DNA of 64,000 nt from Sulfurimonas hydrogeniphila (GTDB lineage Bacteria; Campylobacterota; Campylobacteria; Campylobacterales; Sulfurimonadaceae). Position 1 is the first letter of the stretch. Each line of letters begins with the position of its first letter. The position numbers were made by a program, and so were the translations under genes. The notes under the pieces are model-generated. The model searched no databases, was not told the DNA's origin, and saw nothing but the letters and a program-made list of their open reading frames with translations. The DNA lies in NCBI RefSeq assembly GCF_009068765.1, contig NZ_CP035534.1, positions 2,232,001-2,296,000 of the forward strand, in the 5' to 3' direction. Positions 51,104-59,795 of the stretch are shown here, one piece after another.

Positions 51104-51978
51104 ATTCTCTTAGCGATTCTGTTATAAAACTCTTGCAGTGTTTTACTGCCGTCAGCCCCTAAGTCATGAGGAATAATCACAACTTTTGCTCCTGTCTTGC
51201 CTGCGATGAATTTTGCTGTTTTTTTCTCATGGTAAACATCCTGCAAAATCTTTTGCACACCCTTGTCTCTCATTATATTGATCAATTCCAAAGTGTGTTT
51301 TGAGCTCGGAGCAATCCCCGGAAGCGGTTCAATCGTTCCATATATTTTATAGTTGTATCGCTGTAAAAAGTAGTTAAAAAGCGGATGATACTGTACCACT
51401 TTTTTATCTTTACATGTATGCATTTTTGCATCAAACTTTTGTAAATAGTTTTGCCAATCATTTGTGAACTTTTTCAAATTTTTTTCATACTCCCCTGCAT
51501 GCTGCGGGTCAATTTGCGAAAGTTTTTGGGCTATGGCTTTTGCCATCGGCAGGACAGCATAAGGATCTGTTGTATAGTGAGGATTACCCTGTGCATGCAC
51601 ATCACCAAAAGCACGTGAAACGGTTGTCGGTACATTTATCAAATGCACATAGTGAGACAGATCCAAAAAGCCTTTGGCTCCGTTTTGAATCTTGGCATTG
51701 TTTGCAGCACGCAAAAGCGGAGGCAGCCAGCCAAGCTCCAAACCTGCTCCGTTAATGATGAGCAAATCTGCACGACGGAGTTTTGCGATAAGCGAAGGCT
51801 TGGGCACAATAAAATGCGGATCATACTTCGAACTTCCAAGAACCGTTACATGTACTAAATCTCCTCCTATTTTTTGCGCAATGGCACCGGCTGTTGTATA
51901 TGTTGCATCTATTTTGACTGTAGCAAACAAAAAGTTTGTGAGTAAAACTGTTAGTAGTATAGTTTTAATGTTTATCAT
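51094..51978 (-). CDS. znuA: Zinc ABC transporter substrate-binding protein (ZnuA-like)
   Basis: 294 residues with signal peptide (LTVLLTNFLFATVKIDATYT). Metal ligands are in SKYDPHFIVPKPS, DVHAQGNPHYTTDP, VVQYHPLFNYF and the C-terminal Asp region near PHDLGADG. It lacks the His-rich loop of many ZnuA proteins. Lies between the outer membrane protein and the permease; zinc is inferred, manganese is possible. Confidence 0.88.
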   Translation of the reverse strand: MINIKTILLTVLLTNFLFATVKIDATYTTAGAIAQKIGGDLVHVTVLGSSKYDPHFIVPKPSLIAKLRRADLLIINGAGLELGWLPPLLRAANNAKIQNGAKGFLDLSHYVHLINVPTTVSRAFGDVHAQGNPHYTTDPYAVLPMAKAIAQKLSQIDPQHAGEYEKNLKKFTNDWQNYLQKFDAKMHTCKDKKVVQYHPLFNYFLQRYNYKIYGTIEPLPGIAPSSKHTLELINIMRDKGVQKILQDVYHEKKTAKFIAGKTGAKVVIIPHDLGADGSKTLQEFYNRIAKRICQ

Positions 51979-51987
51979 ATTTTTCTC

Positions 51988-53232
51988 CTAATACGAGTGC
52001 GCGCCATGTGCACCTGCTGCAATGTTGAGTGAGAGCATTACTTCACTGATGTTTTTTCTCTCACCTGCTATGATTTTTGTTCTGTCGTAAGTATAAGAGA
52101 GACGCAGACGTGACATCGGAAATGGTTTATACTCCAGTTCGGCTGTGTACCTGTCCAAATTACCCGTGTCAATGCCCGCATAAGAAGACAGGTCTGTCTC
52201 ATTTTTTGTAATTGCCCCATAACGCAAACCTGCTGAGTAGTTGTTGTTATACTGATAAATCAGTTCACTGTAAAGTCCTGCCTGTTTATCTGTTCCTGTG
52301 CCGACATCTTTGTTTCTGTAAAGATATTCGCTCTGCCAGACAACTGCGCTGTAGCTTCCTAACTGCTCACGCAGTGTCAAATCAATGCCATAGACATTGG
52401 TAGTATTTGCTGTTGTATTTTTCCCGTGGGCAATACTTACACCGCCAAAAACTGACAAATCATCGCCAACATCGACACTTGATTTTATATAGCCGACATA
52501 GAGATTATTTGACTCGGTATCGCCAAAACTTTTGTCATTTGTTCCCTGCATCGCTTCTGCACCCGCCATAATATATGTATCTGTCGGGGCAACCCATTGG
52601 AATTGCACACCAGGATCACTGATGCCATCGGGACCAAAAAGCGTTTCATAAATAACAGGCTGTGCATCAAAATGCCAGGAGTGCTGGTGTTTTGCATTTA
52701 TGCGTCCAAAATCACTTTTGAATTTTCCGGCTTTGACTCTTAGCCCATAAGGCAGAGATGTAGTCAGAATATATGCCTCACCTATTTCAAACTCGTTTGG
52801 CTGCAGATGAAAATATGCATAGGCCTGAAAATAGGGATCAACTACAGAGTGCATGGCTATTTCTGCATAATTAAGATTAAATCCTCTGTTTTTGTTAAAG
52901 GGCAAAGGCGCCGGTGATATACCATCATCATTTATAAGACCCGGTATCTGAAAATTTTCATAATCACTGTTTTTCACATTCCGACTTACTGCCGACATAT
53001 TTAAAATCAAAGCGATATCCGGCAAATAGGCATTTTGAGAAAAAGAGGCAGAGGTATTGACACTTTGTGTCACCTGCATCTGCGATTGTTTTGTATTCAA
53101 AGCCTCAAATTTCGCTTCTAGTTTTTGCATACTGATTTTTTGTTGTTCCAACTGCTGTTTGAGTGCATCCATATCTGCATCCGCAAATAAAGAGGAGCAT
53201 ACAAGCACAGAGAGACAGAGTCTTTTTTTCAT
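51988..53232 (-). CDS. Outer-membrane beta-barrel with N-terminal coiled coil
   Basis: 414 residues: signal peptide (to about SLFADA), a short coiled coil (ALKQQLEQQKISMQKLEAKF), then alternating amphipathic strands such as GLRVKAGKFKSDFGRINAKH and YTAELEYKPFPMSRLRLSYT, ending with AHGAHSY. Resembles porin-like proteins that accompany zinc transporters. It may let zinc pass the outer membrane. Starts the znuA-znuB part of the operon, ten bases before znuA. Confidence 0.8.
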   Translation of the reverse strand: MKKRLCLSVLVCSSLFADADMDALKQQLEQQKISMQKLEAKFEALNTKQSQMQVTQSVNTSASFSQNAYLPDIALILNMSAVSRNVKNSDYENFQIPGLINDDGISPAPLPFNKNRGFNLNYAEIAMHSVVDPYFQAYAYFHLQPNEFEIGEAYILTTSLPYGLRVKAGKFKSDFGRINAKHQHSWHFDAQPVIYETLFGPDGISDPGVQFQWVAPTDTYIMAGAEAMQGTNDKSFGDTESNNLYVGYIKSSVDVGDDLSVFGGVSIAHGKNTTANTTNVYGIDLTLREQLGSYSAVVWQSEYLYRNKDVGTGTDKQAGLYSELIYQYNNNYSAGLRYGAITKNETDLSSYAGIDTGNLDRYTAELEYKPFPMSRLRLSYTYDRTKIIAGERKNISEVMLSLNIAAGAHGAHSY

Positions 53233-53284
53233 TGTTTATTCTCCAATATTTTAGTAGTAATTTTTATGTTTTTTTTTGAAATCC

Positions 53285-53425
53285 AAGCTGCACTATTTGG
53301 AATCGGTACTTTCTCACGCTAAAGTGTGACTTGTGAAAAAAACCAAATTTTTTTCTGCAGTGCCGACTGTTGAAACGTTCCTGCCATTCTCGCCCGCACT
53401 GAAGTACGGGTTCCGAAAAAGCTGC
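53285..53425. repeat. Intergenic hairpin repeats with a nested loop insert
   Basis: CGGTAC (53304-53309) and GTGCCG (53360-53365) with a 50-base loop insert, then CCCGCAC-TGAA-GTACGGG (about 53394-53411) in the opposite orientation. It lies within the apparent zinc operon, between the DUF2946-like gene and the barrel gene, and could affect their expression ratio. Confidence 0.9.
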
Positions 53426-53445
53426 TTGGATTAAACGGTATTGAA

Positions 53446-53721
53446 TTAGGAGATTTTTGGAGGGGCCCGTGCGTAAAGAGTATTGTGAACCTGCTTTACA
53501 TGTAACGAGACTAGAGGCGCAACAACAGATTCTTTCAGTATTTCCAGTGCTGTCAGATAATTTATGGCAACAGGGGTATCGGCATGTGACAGGCTTGACT
53601 GCACTGTACAGATTTTACAGTCGTTATGCTGTTTCAAATCATTATGATGATGAAAAACACCCATAAAAGTTGCAATAATAAAGATAATACTGAGATATTT
53701 TTTGAAAAACTGAGTTATCAT
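53446..53721 (-). CDS. DUF2946-like small exported His/Cys protein
   Basis: 91 residues. One N-terminal hydrophobic segment (LSIIFIIATFMGVFHHHNDL), then HNDCKICTVQSS with a CxxC pair next to HHH, and a C-terminus ending in YARAPPKIS; the ARAPP ending is typical of DUF2946 proteins. A metal-binding role is likely. First gene of the zinc-operon direction, separated from the barrel gene by a repeat block. Contains a TTTACATGTAAC at 53495. Confidence 0.7.
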   Translation of the reverse strand: MITQFFKKYLSIIFIIATFMGVFHHHNDLKQHNDCKICTVQSSLSHADTPVAINYLTALEILKESVVAPLVSLHVKQVHNTLYARAPPKIS

Positions 53722-53762
53722 AATGAAATTTTATCATAATTATCAGTTGATTAAAAGAAATA

Positions 53763-53781
53763 TTTTACACAGCTTTTACAC
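53763..53781 (+). promoter_or_regulatory. Direct repeats TTTTACAC, possible autoregulatory site
   Basis: TTTTACAC at 53763-53770 and 53774-53781, an 11-base period typical of OmpR/PhoB-type winged-helix binding. It lies where the -35 would be, ahead of TATACT at 53790-53795. It could serve the plus-strand regulator, the divergent zinc operon or both. Confidence 0.5.
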
Positions 53782-53826
53782 TTCATTGTTATACTATTGC
53801 TATTTTTAATATTAACGGAGGAGCTT

Positions 53827-54240
53827 GTGAGTAAAAATGTTGTACTGGTATTCGAAGCAAATGATACAGATATAGTAGATATAGAAAACTATATAGCTTC
53901 CCGTGGCTATGAAATAAAAAAAATAGATAAAAAAACAAAAAAAGCAGATAAAAATATTATTGAATTTGCAACAGGCTACCATTTCAATCTCAAAACAAAA
54001 GAAACTTTTTATCAAAACCAAAAGCTCAAACTGACTAAAAAAGAGAGCCTTTTTTTGAAACTTCTTCTCCTGAACATGGGGCAGGTAGTCACCTTTGAAC
54101 AGGCCACAAACTATATATGGAACAAAGAAGAGCTGATAACCGAAAACAATTTGCGAACCTTGGTATGGCGGCTCAGAAACAAACTAAAAACTGACATTAT
54201 CAAAAATAATCAGGGGATTGGTTATTTTATAGAAGCTTAA
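53827..54240 (+). CDS. PhoB/OmpR-type winged-helix regulator without receiver phosphosite
   Basis: 137 residues from a GTG at 53827 with a good GGAGGAG ribosome site. The first 45 residues (NVVLVFEANDTDIVDIENYI) are a remnant or a different small domain with no phospho-Asp. The second part is a Trans_reg_C DNA-binding domain: LTKKESLFLKLLLLNMGQVV, WNKEELITENNLRTLVWRLR and the wing GIGYFIEA. Divergent from the zinc operon and preceded by direct repeats; likely an orphan transcription factor. Confidence 0.85.
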   Translation: MSKNVVLVFEANDTDIVDIENYIASRGYEIKKIDKKTKKADKNIIEFATGYHFNLKTKETFYQNQKLKLTKKESLFLKLLLLNMGQVVTFEQATNYIWNKEELITENNLRTLVWRLRNKLKTDIIKNNQGIGYFIEA

Positions 54241-54259
54241 TGATTTTACTATAAACAGA

Positions 54260-54347
54260 TGGTGGACAGCTAGGGATTCGAACCCTAGGTAGATTGCTCT
54301 ACACCCGCGTTCCAGGCGAGCGCCTTCGACCACTCGGCCAGCTGTCC
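54260..54347 (-). tRNA. tRNA-Ser (GGA)
   Basis: On the minus strand GGACAGC...GCTGTCC is the acceptor stem, anticodon loop CTGGAAC gives GGA, the long variable arm GTAGA-GCAA-TCTAC marks a class II tRNA, and GGTTCGAATCC is the T arm. CCA is encoded. The base before CCA is A, where serine tRNAs usually have G. Confidence 0.95.
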
Positions 54348-54376
54348 TTTGTTGTAAGAGCGGTATTATAGCAGAG

Positions 54377-54940
54377 CTAAGTTTTAATAGTGCTAAAAGT
54401 TTGTAATTTTGTATCATAAACAGTATATGACGCATAAGGAAGCGCAATGCCAAAAGCATCTTCGAGTGACAGATTTTGCACAACTGCCATAAAAGTTCTA
54501 ATAACGCCTGCATGTGTTACAACCAAAATATTTTCAGCTTTTTGTTGCAACACTGTTTCAAAGAAAAATTCTTTTATTCTTTGTATATAAACTCCATAAG
54601 GCTCGCCGTCAAGGGCTTTTATCCACTGTGCAAAGTTTTCATATTCTATGCCTTGCGCCCTAATCTCTTCATATCCGAGTCCTTCATGTCTTCCCCATGA
54701 TTTTTCCCGCAATTTTGATGTATATACTGCTTTTTTTGCCTGGGAGAAGGGTTGTATTGTCTCTTTTGCCCGTCTGAGATCTGAACAGTAGACCAAATCA
54801 AATGCTTTACATGTAAAAGCTTTTGCCAGCTTTTTGGCATCCTCATGCCCTTTTTTTGAAAGGCCTATGTCATTATGTCCGTTATATTTGCCGATATATG
54901 CCTTTTGCACTTCACTATGGCGGATAAGTGTTATTTTCAT
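54377..54940 (-). CDS. cobC: Alpha-ribazole-5'-phosphate phosphatase-like histidine phosphatase
   Basis: 187 residues from MKITLIRHSEVQKAYIGKYN at 54940, whose ATG overlaps the cobS stop (ATGA); the longer reading from 54994 is not needed. RHS replaces the usual RHG, SKKGHEDAKKL and YCSDLRRAKET follow, and VVTHAGVIRTF carries the second His. Third in the cobU-cobS-cobC operon. Confidence 0.85.
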   Translation of the reverse strand: MKITLIRHSEVQKAYIGKYNGHNDIGLSKKGHEDAKKLAKAFTCKAFDLVYCSDLRRAKETIQPFSQAKKAVYTSKLREKSWGRHEGLGYEEIRAQGIEYENFAQWIKALDGEPYGVYIQRIKEFFFETVLQQKAENILVVTHAGVIRTFMAVVQNLSLEDAFGIALPYASYTVYDTKLQTFSTIKT

Positions 54941-55662
54941 ACCAAACCGACTATAAGAACATTTAACAGTACAAGTTCTGTCACTTCTATGCAAAAACCG
55001 TAAATATCACCCGTAAACCCGCCGTATCGCTTCATAAAAAAATGTTTGCATACAAACAGCACCAATAAAGCAACAAACAGCAAAACAAAACTGTGAAAGA
55101 GTATGCTGATTGCTGTAACATATACCACACTTATCAAAAACTGTTTTTGCGAAAACTCTTTTTTTGCCAAGGCACCCATTCCGTTTGCAGAGAGATATGG
55201 ATAGAGACAGATTGCAGCAACTGCCGTAAAACGTGAAAGCATAAGCACGACAGGTAAAAGATACATCGCATCCAAAGCCGCTACAGAAGATGCCTTGAGC
55301 AATAAAAACACTACCGTAAAAATCATACCCATCCCGCCGTTATAGGGGTCTTTCATTACATGTAAAGCTTTTTCTTTGGGAACAAACAAGCCGTCTACAG
55401 TGTCTGCGAAACCATCAAGATGCAAGGCACCTGTCACTAAAACCCACAAGGAAAAGACAATGAGGCTACCATGTAAAGGCGGAAAAAAAAGAGTAAGCAA
55501 CAAAAAAGTACCATACAAAAGCAAACCGAGCAAAAAACCGACAAACGGATAAAACATCACCGCATAGCCGTTTATGCCTTTATAAAAATCATGCACTTTA
55601 AAAAAAGGAAGAATGCTGAGCATTGAAACAGCCAGAGTAAAGCCTTTGAAGAGTTTGCTCAT
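54937..55662 (-). CDS. cobS: Adenosylcobinamide-GDP ribazoletransferase
   Basis: Joins adenosylcobinamide-GDP with alpha-ribazole (phosphate) at the membrane. 241 residues, about six helices. GALHLDGFADTVDGLFVPKE holds the HxDGxADxxDG catalytic motif; DPYNGGMGMIFTVVFL follows. Overlaps cobU and cobC by four bases on each side. Confidence 0.94.
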   Translation of the reverse strand: MSKLFKGFTLAVSMLSILPFFKVHDFYKGINGYAVMFYPFVGFLLGLLLYGTFLLLTLFFPPLHGSLIVFSLWVLVTGALHLDGFADTVDGLFVPKEKALHVMKDPYNGGMGMIFTVVFLLLKASSVAALDAMYLLPVVLMLSRFTAVAAICLYPYLSANGMGALAKKEFSQKQFLISVVYVTAISILFHSFVLLFVALLVLFVCKHFFMKRYGGFTGDIYGFCIEVTELVLLNVLIVGLV

Positions 55663-56153
55663 TTTATCTGTGTACTGATTCCGGCCACAACATGATAGAC
55701 CTCATCACATTTTTGTGCAAGCATTTGGGAGAGCTTTCCGCTGATATCCACAAACTGACGGGCAAGTTTATTCTCAGGGATAATGCCACAACTCACATCA
55801 TTCATAACAAACACAATGTCTTGTTTTAATGCTATAACATTCGCCAATTCCGCTTCCATTTCCGTATAACTTTTTTCACGATAGAGCATATTATTGATCC
55901 ACATACTTACACATTCAACAAGTACCGCACCCTCCTGCAAAGATATTTTTTCTCTGAGATTTATCGCCTCTTCGACTGTGATGAAATCACTCTTGCGTTG
56001 CTGTTGGTGCTGTGCTATACGTTCTTGCATTTCATCATCTATGAATTCAGTCGTTGCCAGATAGACAGGTTTTTTGTCTGAGAGTTGTTTAATGTAATTT
56101 TCGGCACTACGGGATTTTCCACTCTTAATGCCGCCTATAAATAATGTTTTCAT
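55659..56153 (-). CDS. cobU: Adenosylcobinamide kinase/guanylyltransferase
   Basis: 164 residues. FIGGIKSGKSRSAENYIKQL is the P-loop; VYLATTEFIDDEMQERIAQH and HQQQRKSDFITVEEA hold the catalytic His and GTP-contact region; VFVMNDVSCGIIPEN is typical. The ATG stands six bases after a minus-strand TATAAT (56160-56165), suggesting a leaderless message. First gene of the operon. Confidence 0.94.
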   Translation of the reverse strand: MKTLFIGGIKSGKSRSAENYIKQLSDKKPVYLATTEFIDDEMQERIAQHQQQRKSDFITVEEAINLREKISLQEGAVLVECVSMWINNMLYREKSYTEMEAELANVIALKQDIVFVMNDVSCGIIPENKLARQFVDISGKLSQMLAQKCDEVYHVVAGISTQIK

Positions 56154-56159
56154 TTTAAA

Positions 56160-56165
56160 ATTATA
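56160..56165 (-). promoter_or_regulatory. -10 box before cobU
   Basis: TATAAT on the minus strand, six bases before the ATG at 56153, no ribosome site in between. Confidence 0.45.
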
Positions 56166-56204
56166 GCAGTTTTATAATATTTTTCGATATTATTGCATAA
56201 AATA

Positions 56205-56282
56205 ATTTCCGGAAGCGATGCTTTAGCTTCGTCTTTTAGTCTTCAAAACATAAAGCCCGCACTAAAGTACAGGTTCTGGAAA
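56205..56282. repeat. Intergenic hairpin repeat before the DUF1538 gene
   Basis: CCCGCAC-TAAA-GTACAGG (about 56255-56272) in the leader between cobU and the DUF1538 gene, plus a GAAGCGA/TCGTCTT-type inverted piece near 56210-56235. It is close to the DUF1538 ribosome site and could influence translation. Confidence 0.75.
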
Positions 56283-56303
56283 ATTAACGAGAGGAGATAT
56301 AAC

Positions 56304-58229
56304 GTGCTGAGCATTTCAACTTTTTTGCAACTTCTAAAAGAGTCATTCCGTGACCTTTTGCCAATCATACTTGTGATTATGTTCTTCCAGCTTGCCATCA
56401 TCCAGAGTGTCCCGCCAAACTGGCTGAGCACGTCCATAGGCTTAGGCATCGTCGGTGTGGGGCTTGCAGTATTTTTACTTGGTCTTGAAGTCGGGATTTT
56501 TCCTGTAGGAGAAGGGCTTGCGAGTGAATTTGCCCACAAAGGCTCAACCTTTTGGATTTTGATTTTCGGCTTCATGATAGGTTTTGGAACCACCATTGCC
56601 GAACCTGCGCTTATCGTCATCGCAGACAAGGCTGCAAGTATCAGTGCAGGACGGATTGACGCTACAGTGCTAAGAACTGTTGTTGCCTTTTCTGTCGGTT
56701 TTGCCATTGTTTTAGGGGTATGGCGCATCATTAAAGGGCATCCTATCCACTACTATATCATTGCAGGGTATATCCTGGTTGTCAGCGCAACGGCTTTTGC
56801 TCCCCAGGAGATAGTGGGCCTTGCCTATGATTTGGGCGGAGTTACCACATCCACTGTCACCGTTCCGCTTGTTGCCGCCCTTGGTATAGGACTGGCTTCT
56901 ACCATCAAAGGGCGCAATCCTGTACTTGACGGCTTTGGTCTCATCGCCTTTGCTTCGCTCACACCTATGATATTTGTACAGTTTTACGGTATCGTTGTGT
57001 ACCAGTTCATAGATGCTTCTGCAACTGTTGTTCCTGCTGTTATCAAAGAGATTGAGACAGTCAACCTGGACTTTAGCGCCATGACAATCTTAAAAGGACT
57101 GCTGGGTGTCATCACAGATGTCCTGCCTATTTTGGCGATTATTCTCTTTTTTCAGTACATCATTCTAAAAAAACCCATAGAAAATCTCAAGAACGTGATG
57201 ATAGGTTTCGGGCTGGTTATTCTGGGGCTTGATGCCTTTATAGTCGGTTTGGAGATGGGACTTTTTTCTGTCGGTGAGACTATGGCATTTGAGCTTACCC
57301 GTTATGACAACAACCTTATCATCTACTCTTTTGGTTTTTTTATCGGTTTTTCAACCACCATGGCAGAACCGGCGCTTACAGCAATCGCTAGAAAAGCAAA
57401 AGAGGTCAGTGACGGTAAAATCAATGACTTTGTTCTTCGTCTTTTTGTAGCGCTGGGCGTTGCTATAGGAATTGCACTCGGAGCCTACAGAATCGTTACC
57501 GGCGGTGAAATAGTCTACTACATCATAAGCGGATATATTTTTGTCATCATTCTCACCTTCTTGGCACCAAAATACATTATTCCCATAGCCTATGACAGCG
57601 GCGGAGTCACAACCTCAACCGTTACAGTTCCTCTTGTTGCTGCTCTTGGACTTGGACTGGCAACAAACATAGACGGCAGAGACCCGTTGATAGACGGTTT
57701 CGGGCTCATTGCCTTTGCTTCTTTGTTTCCAATGCTTACCGTTATGCTCTATGGTATTATTACAGAAAAAATGGGCGTTAAAGGAGAGCGGGAAAAAGAA
57801 GAAATCCATATGGAAGAGTTGCGACATGCACTCGAAGATGTACAGAATATGGAACTCTCAACTATAAGAGTGGACGGTGCAGACGCACTACACCACTCTC
57901 CGCATATGAGCTTTTCTGCAGTACATGTAATCGTTCCAAAAGACAAACAGGAAGAGGCAATTATTGCAGCAAGAGATGCGGGTGCAAGAGGGGTAACTAT
58001 CATGAGTGCACACGGTATGGGGCTTGAACATATGGAAAATTTTTATGACAGACTCCATGCGGGCGCGACTGATGCAAACCTGATGTTTATCACCCAGACA
58101 AAAAATGTTGACAAAATTATAAGAGAAATAATAACAAAACTCGACATCACAGGAAACGGCAGAGGGCTTACCTTCGCCTACCCTGTTTCTCACATCAAAG
58201 GCCTGCGTCTGAAACTCACTGATTTATAA
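56304..58229 (+). CDS. DUF1538 membrane protein with C-terminal PII-like domain
   Basis: About 641 residues from the GTG at 56304 (GAGGAG seven bases upstream); the ORF from 56193 would cross the repeat. Two DUF1538 repeats of about 240 residues each with the pairs [17 protein letters not shown] / [17 protein letters not shown] and [17 protein letters not shown] in both halves. The last 110 residues (about 530-641) resemble a PII/GlnK-like domain ([36 protein letters not shown]). I recall DUF1538 proteins described as monovalent cation/proton antiporters; here the PII domain would gate it. Function not certain. Confidence 0.8.
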   Translation: MLSISTFLQLLKESFRDLLPIILVIMFFQLAIIQSVPPNWLSTSIGLGIVGVGLAVFLLGLEVGIFPVGEGLASEFAHKGSTFWILIFGFMIGFGTTIAEPALIVIADKAASISAGRIDATVLRTVVAFSVGFAIVLGVWRIIKGHPIHYYIIAGYILVVSATAFAPQEIVGLAYDLGGVTTSTVTVPLVAALGIGLASTIKGRNPVLDGFGLIAFASLTPMIFVQFYGIVVYQFIDASATVVPAVIKEIETVNLDFSAMTILKGLLGVITDVLPILAIILFFQYIILKKPIENLKNVMIGFGLVILGLDAFIVGLEMGLFSVGETMAFELTRYDNNLIIYSFGFFIGFSTTMAEPALTAIARKAKEVSDGKINDFVLRLFVALGVAIGIALGAYRIVTGGEIVYYIISGYIFVIILTFLAPKYIIPIAYDSGGVTTSTVTVPLVAALGLGLATNIDGRDPLIDGFGLIAFASLFPMLTVMLYGIITEKMGVKGEREKEEIHMEELRHALEDVQNMELSTIRVDGADALHHSPHMSFSAVHVIVPKDKQEEAIIAARDAGARGVTIMSAHGMGLEHMENFYDRLHAGATDANLMFITQTKNVDKIIREIITKLDITGNGRGLTFAYPVSHIKGLRLKLTDL

Positions 58230-58235
58230 TGCTTT

Positions 58236-58345
58236 CTCGGAACCGGTACTTTCTATGTTGAAGCATGACTTGTGAAAAAAACTAAGTTTTTTTCTGCAGT
58301 GCCGGCTGTTGCAATAGTTTTGCCGCTCTCAGCCCGGACTGAAGT
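58236..58345. repeat. Intergenic hairpin repeats with a nested loop insert
   Basis: CGGTAC (58244-58249) and GTGCCG (58299-58304) with a 49-base loop insert, then CCCGGAC-TGAA-GTCCGCG (about 58328-58345). Lies between the DUF1538 and ClC genes, which converge here. Confidence 0.9.
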
Positions 58346-58364
58346 CCGCGTTCCAAAGAAATGC

Positions 58365-59738
58365 TTACTTCTTTTTGTTTTTTTTATGAAGTCTTCTTCG
58401 AAATTTTTCTATTTTATCTATCTCGTGTTTTTCCAGCGAAATACTTATATTTTCTACCTCTTCACCTATTTTTACACTCAGCATTTCGGATTTTCTCATG
58501 GCCAGAATCTGTGAAGAGAAGATACTTCTGTGCCCTGAAATCAAGAAGCTTATAACTGCTGCAAGTGCTGCATAGTGTGCGATATCTATCCCGAAGAGTT
58601 CTACTGCCATAATCGTTGAGGCAATAGGTGTATTTGTGGTGGCCGAAACAACACTTACAAAGCCGAGGGCTGCAAAAAGCGTAATATGTTCGGGAGAGAT
58701 GATGGAGCCAAAAAAATGCCCGCTTGTTGCCCCGATGTAAAAGATCGGCGTAATGACACCCCCGCTTCCTCCTGCGGCAAGAGAAAGAGAAGTAAATACT
58801 GTTTTTAAAAGAAATGTATACCAGTGAATGTCCTGAGATGCAGCGGTATGGGGATTGAGAGCATCTGCAATTGTACTCATTCCCAAACCTATATACTGCT
58901 CACCGAAGACCAAGGTCAGTGCGACTATCAAAATACCGCCCACAAAAGCTTTGATGTATGTATTTATTTTGATGCTTTTTACATATGTATGGCTGTAGGA
59001 GATTGTTGTTATCACTATATCAGAGACAAAACCGAAAAAGAGTCCGGCAATGACCACTTTGGCTATCAGCCAGATATCCAAAGAGATATCCTGAAAAAAA
59101 TGCAGGTCATAATAGGTATATTCTATCCCCAGAAACTGGGCTGTTGTAAAAGCGGCAAAACCTGCAATAAAAGACGGCAGAAGCACATCATACATAATCA
59201 CACCGATAATTAACACCTCAACACCGAAGATTGCTCCGGCTATCGGGGTACCGAAAACTGTGGCAAAACCGGCACTGATCCCGCATACAACAAGCTTTTT
59301 TCTGTCTTGTTTGTGAAACTTCAAAAGCGTAGAAATAAAAGAGGCAACACCTGCCCCAATCTGCGCGCCAGGGCCCTCTTTTCCGACAGAAGCACCTGCA
59401 AAAATACTTAAAACGGTCGCAAGTGTTTTTACGGGAATGACCGAAACATCTATTTTCCCGTTATCTTTATGAATTGCGGAAATAACTTTTTCCGTTCCGT
59501 GCCCTTCTGCACTCGGGGCAAAGGTTTTCACCAGCCATACAGTCAGAACAAGGGCAAAAGGAAGCGTATAGTAGTATTCAAACGGTAAAAAAGAACGGCT
59601 TGTTTCACTATAGGCTAAAATTTTTAAAAAGCCTGTAACTGTTGCACCAATCATTATGCCGATGATTGATGAGAGAAAAACCCATTTTGTAACACTGAAA
59701 AAAATAGCTGTCTGTTCTGTTATATGATTTTGTATCAT
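58365..59738 (-). CDS. ClC-family chloride channel or exchanger
   Basis: 457 residues, the usual 10 or more helices. AGASVGKEGPGAQIG holds the gating Glu (GKEGP), GTPIAGAIFGVEVL follows, and AAGGSGGVITPIFYIGATSG is the third pore loop. The proton Glu position is not checked. A short basic C-terminal tail (KFRRRLHKKNKKK). Single gene, minus strand, in a block of ion transporters. Confidence 0.9.
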   Translation of the reverse strand: MIQNHITEQTAIFFSVTKWVFLSSIIGIMIGATVTGFLKILAYSETSRSFLPFEYYYTLPFALVLTVWLVKTFAPSAEGHGTEKVISAIHKDNGKIDVSVIPVKTLATVLSIFAGASVGKEGPGAQIGAGVASFISTLLKFHKQDRKKLVVCGISAGFATVFGTPIAGAIFGVEVLIIGVIMYDVLLPSFIAGFAAFTTAQFLGIEYTYYDLHFFQDISLDIWLIAKVVIAGLFFGFVSDIVITTISYSHTYVKSIKINTYIKAFVGGILIVALTLVFGEQYIGLGMSTIADALNPHTAASQDIHWYTFLLKTVFTSLSLAAGGSGGVITPIFYIGATSGHFFGSIISPEHITLFAALGFVSVVSATTNTPIASTIMAVELFGIDIAHYAALAAVISFLISGHRSIFSSQILAMRKSEMLSVKIGEEVENISISLEKHEIDKIEKFRRRLHKKNKKK

Positions 59739-59795
59739 CTCATTTTCTACTTTAAAGTCTTTAAAAAGATTATAACACTTTTTATTAAGATTGTA

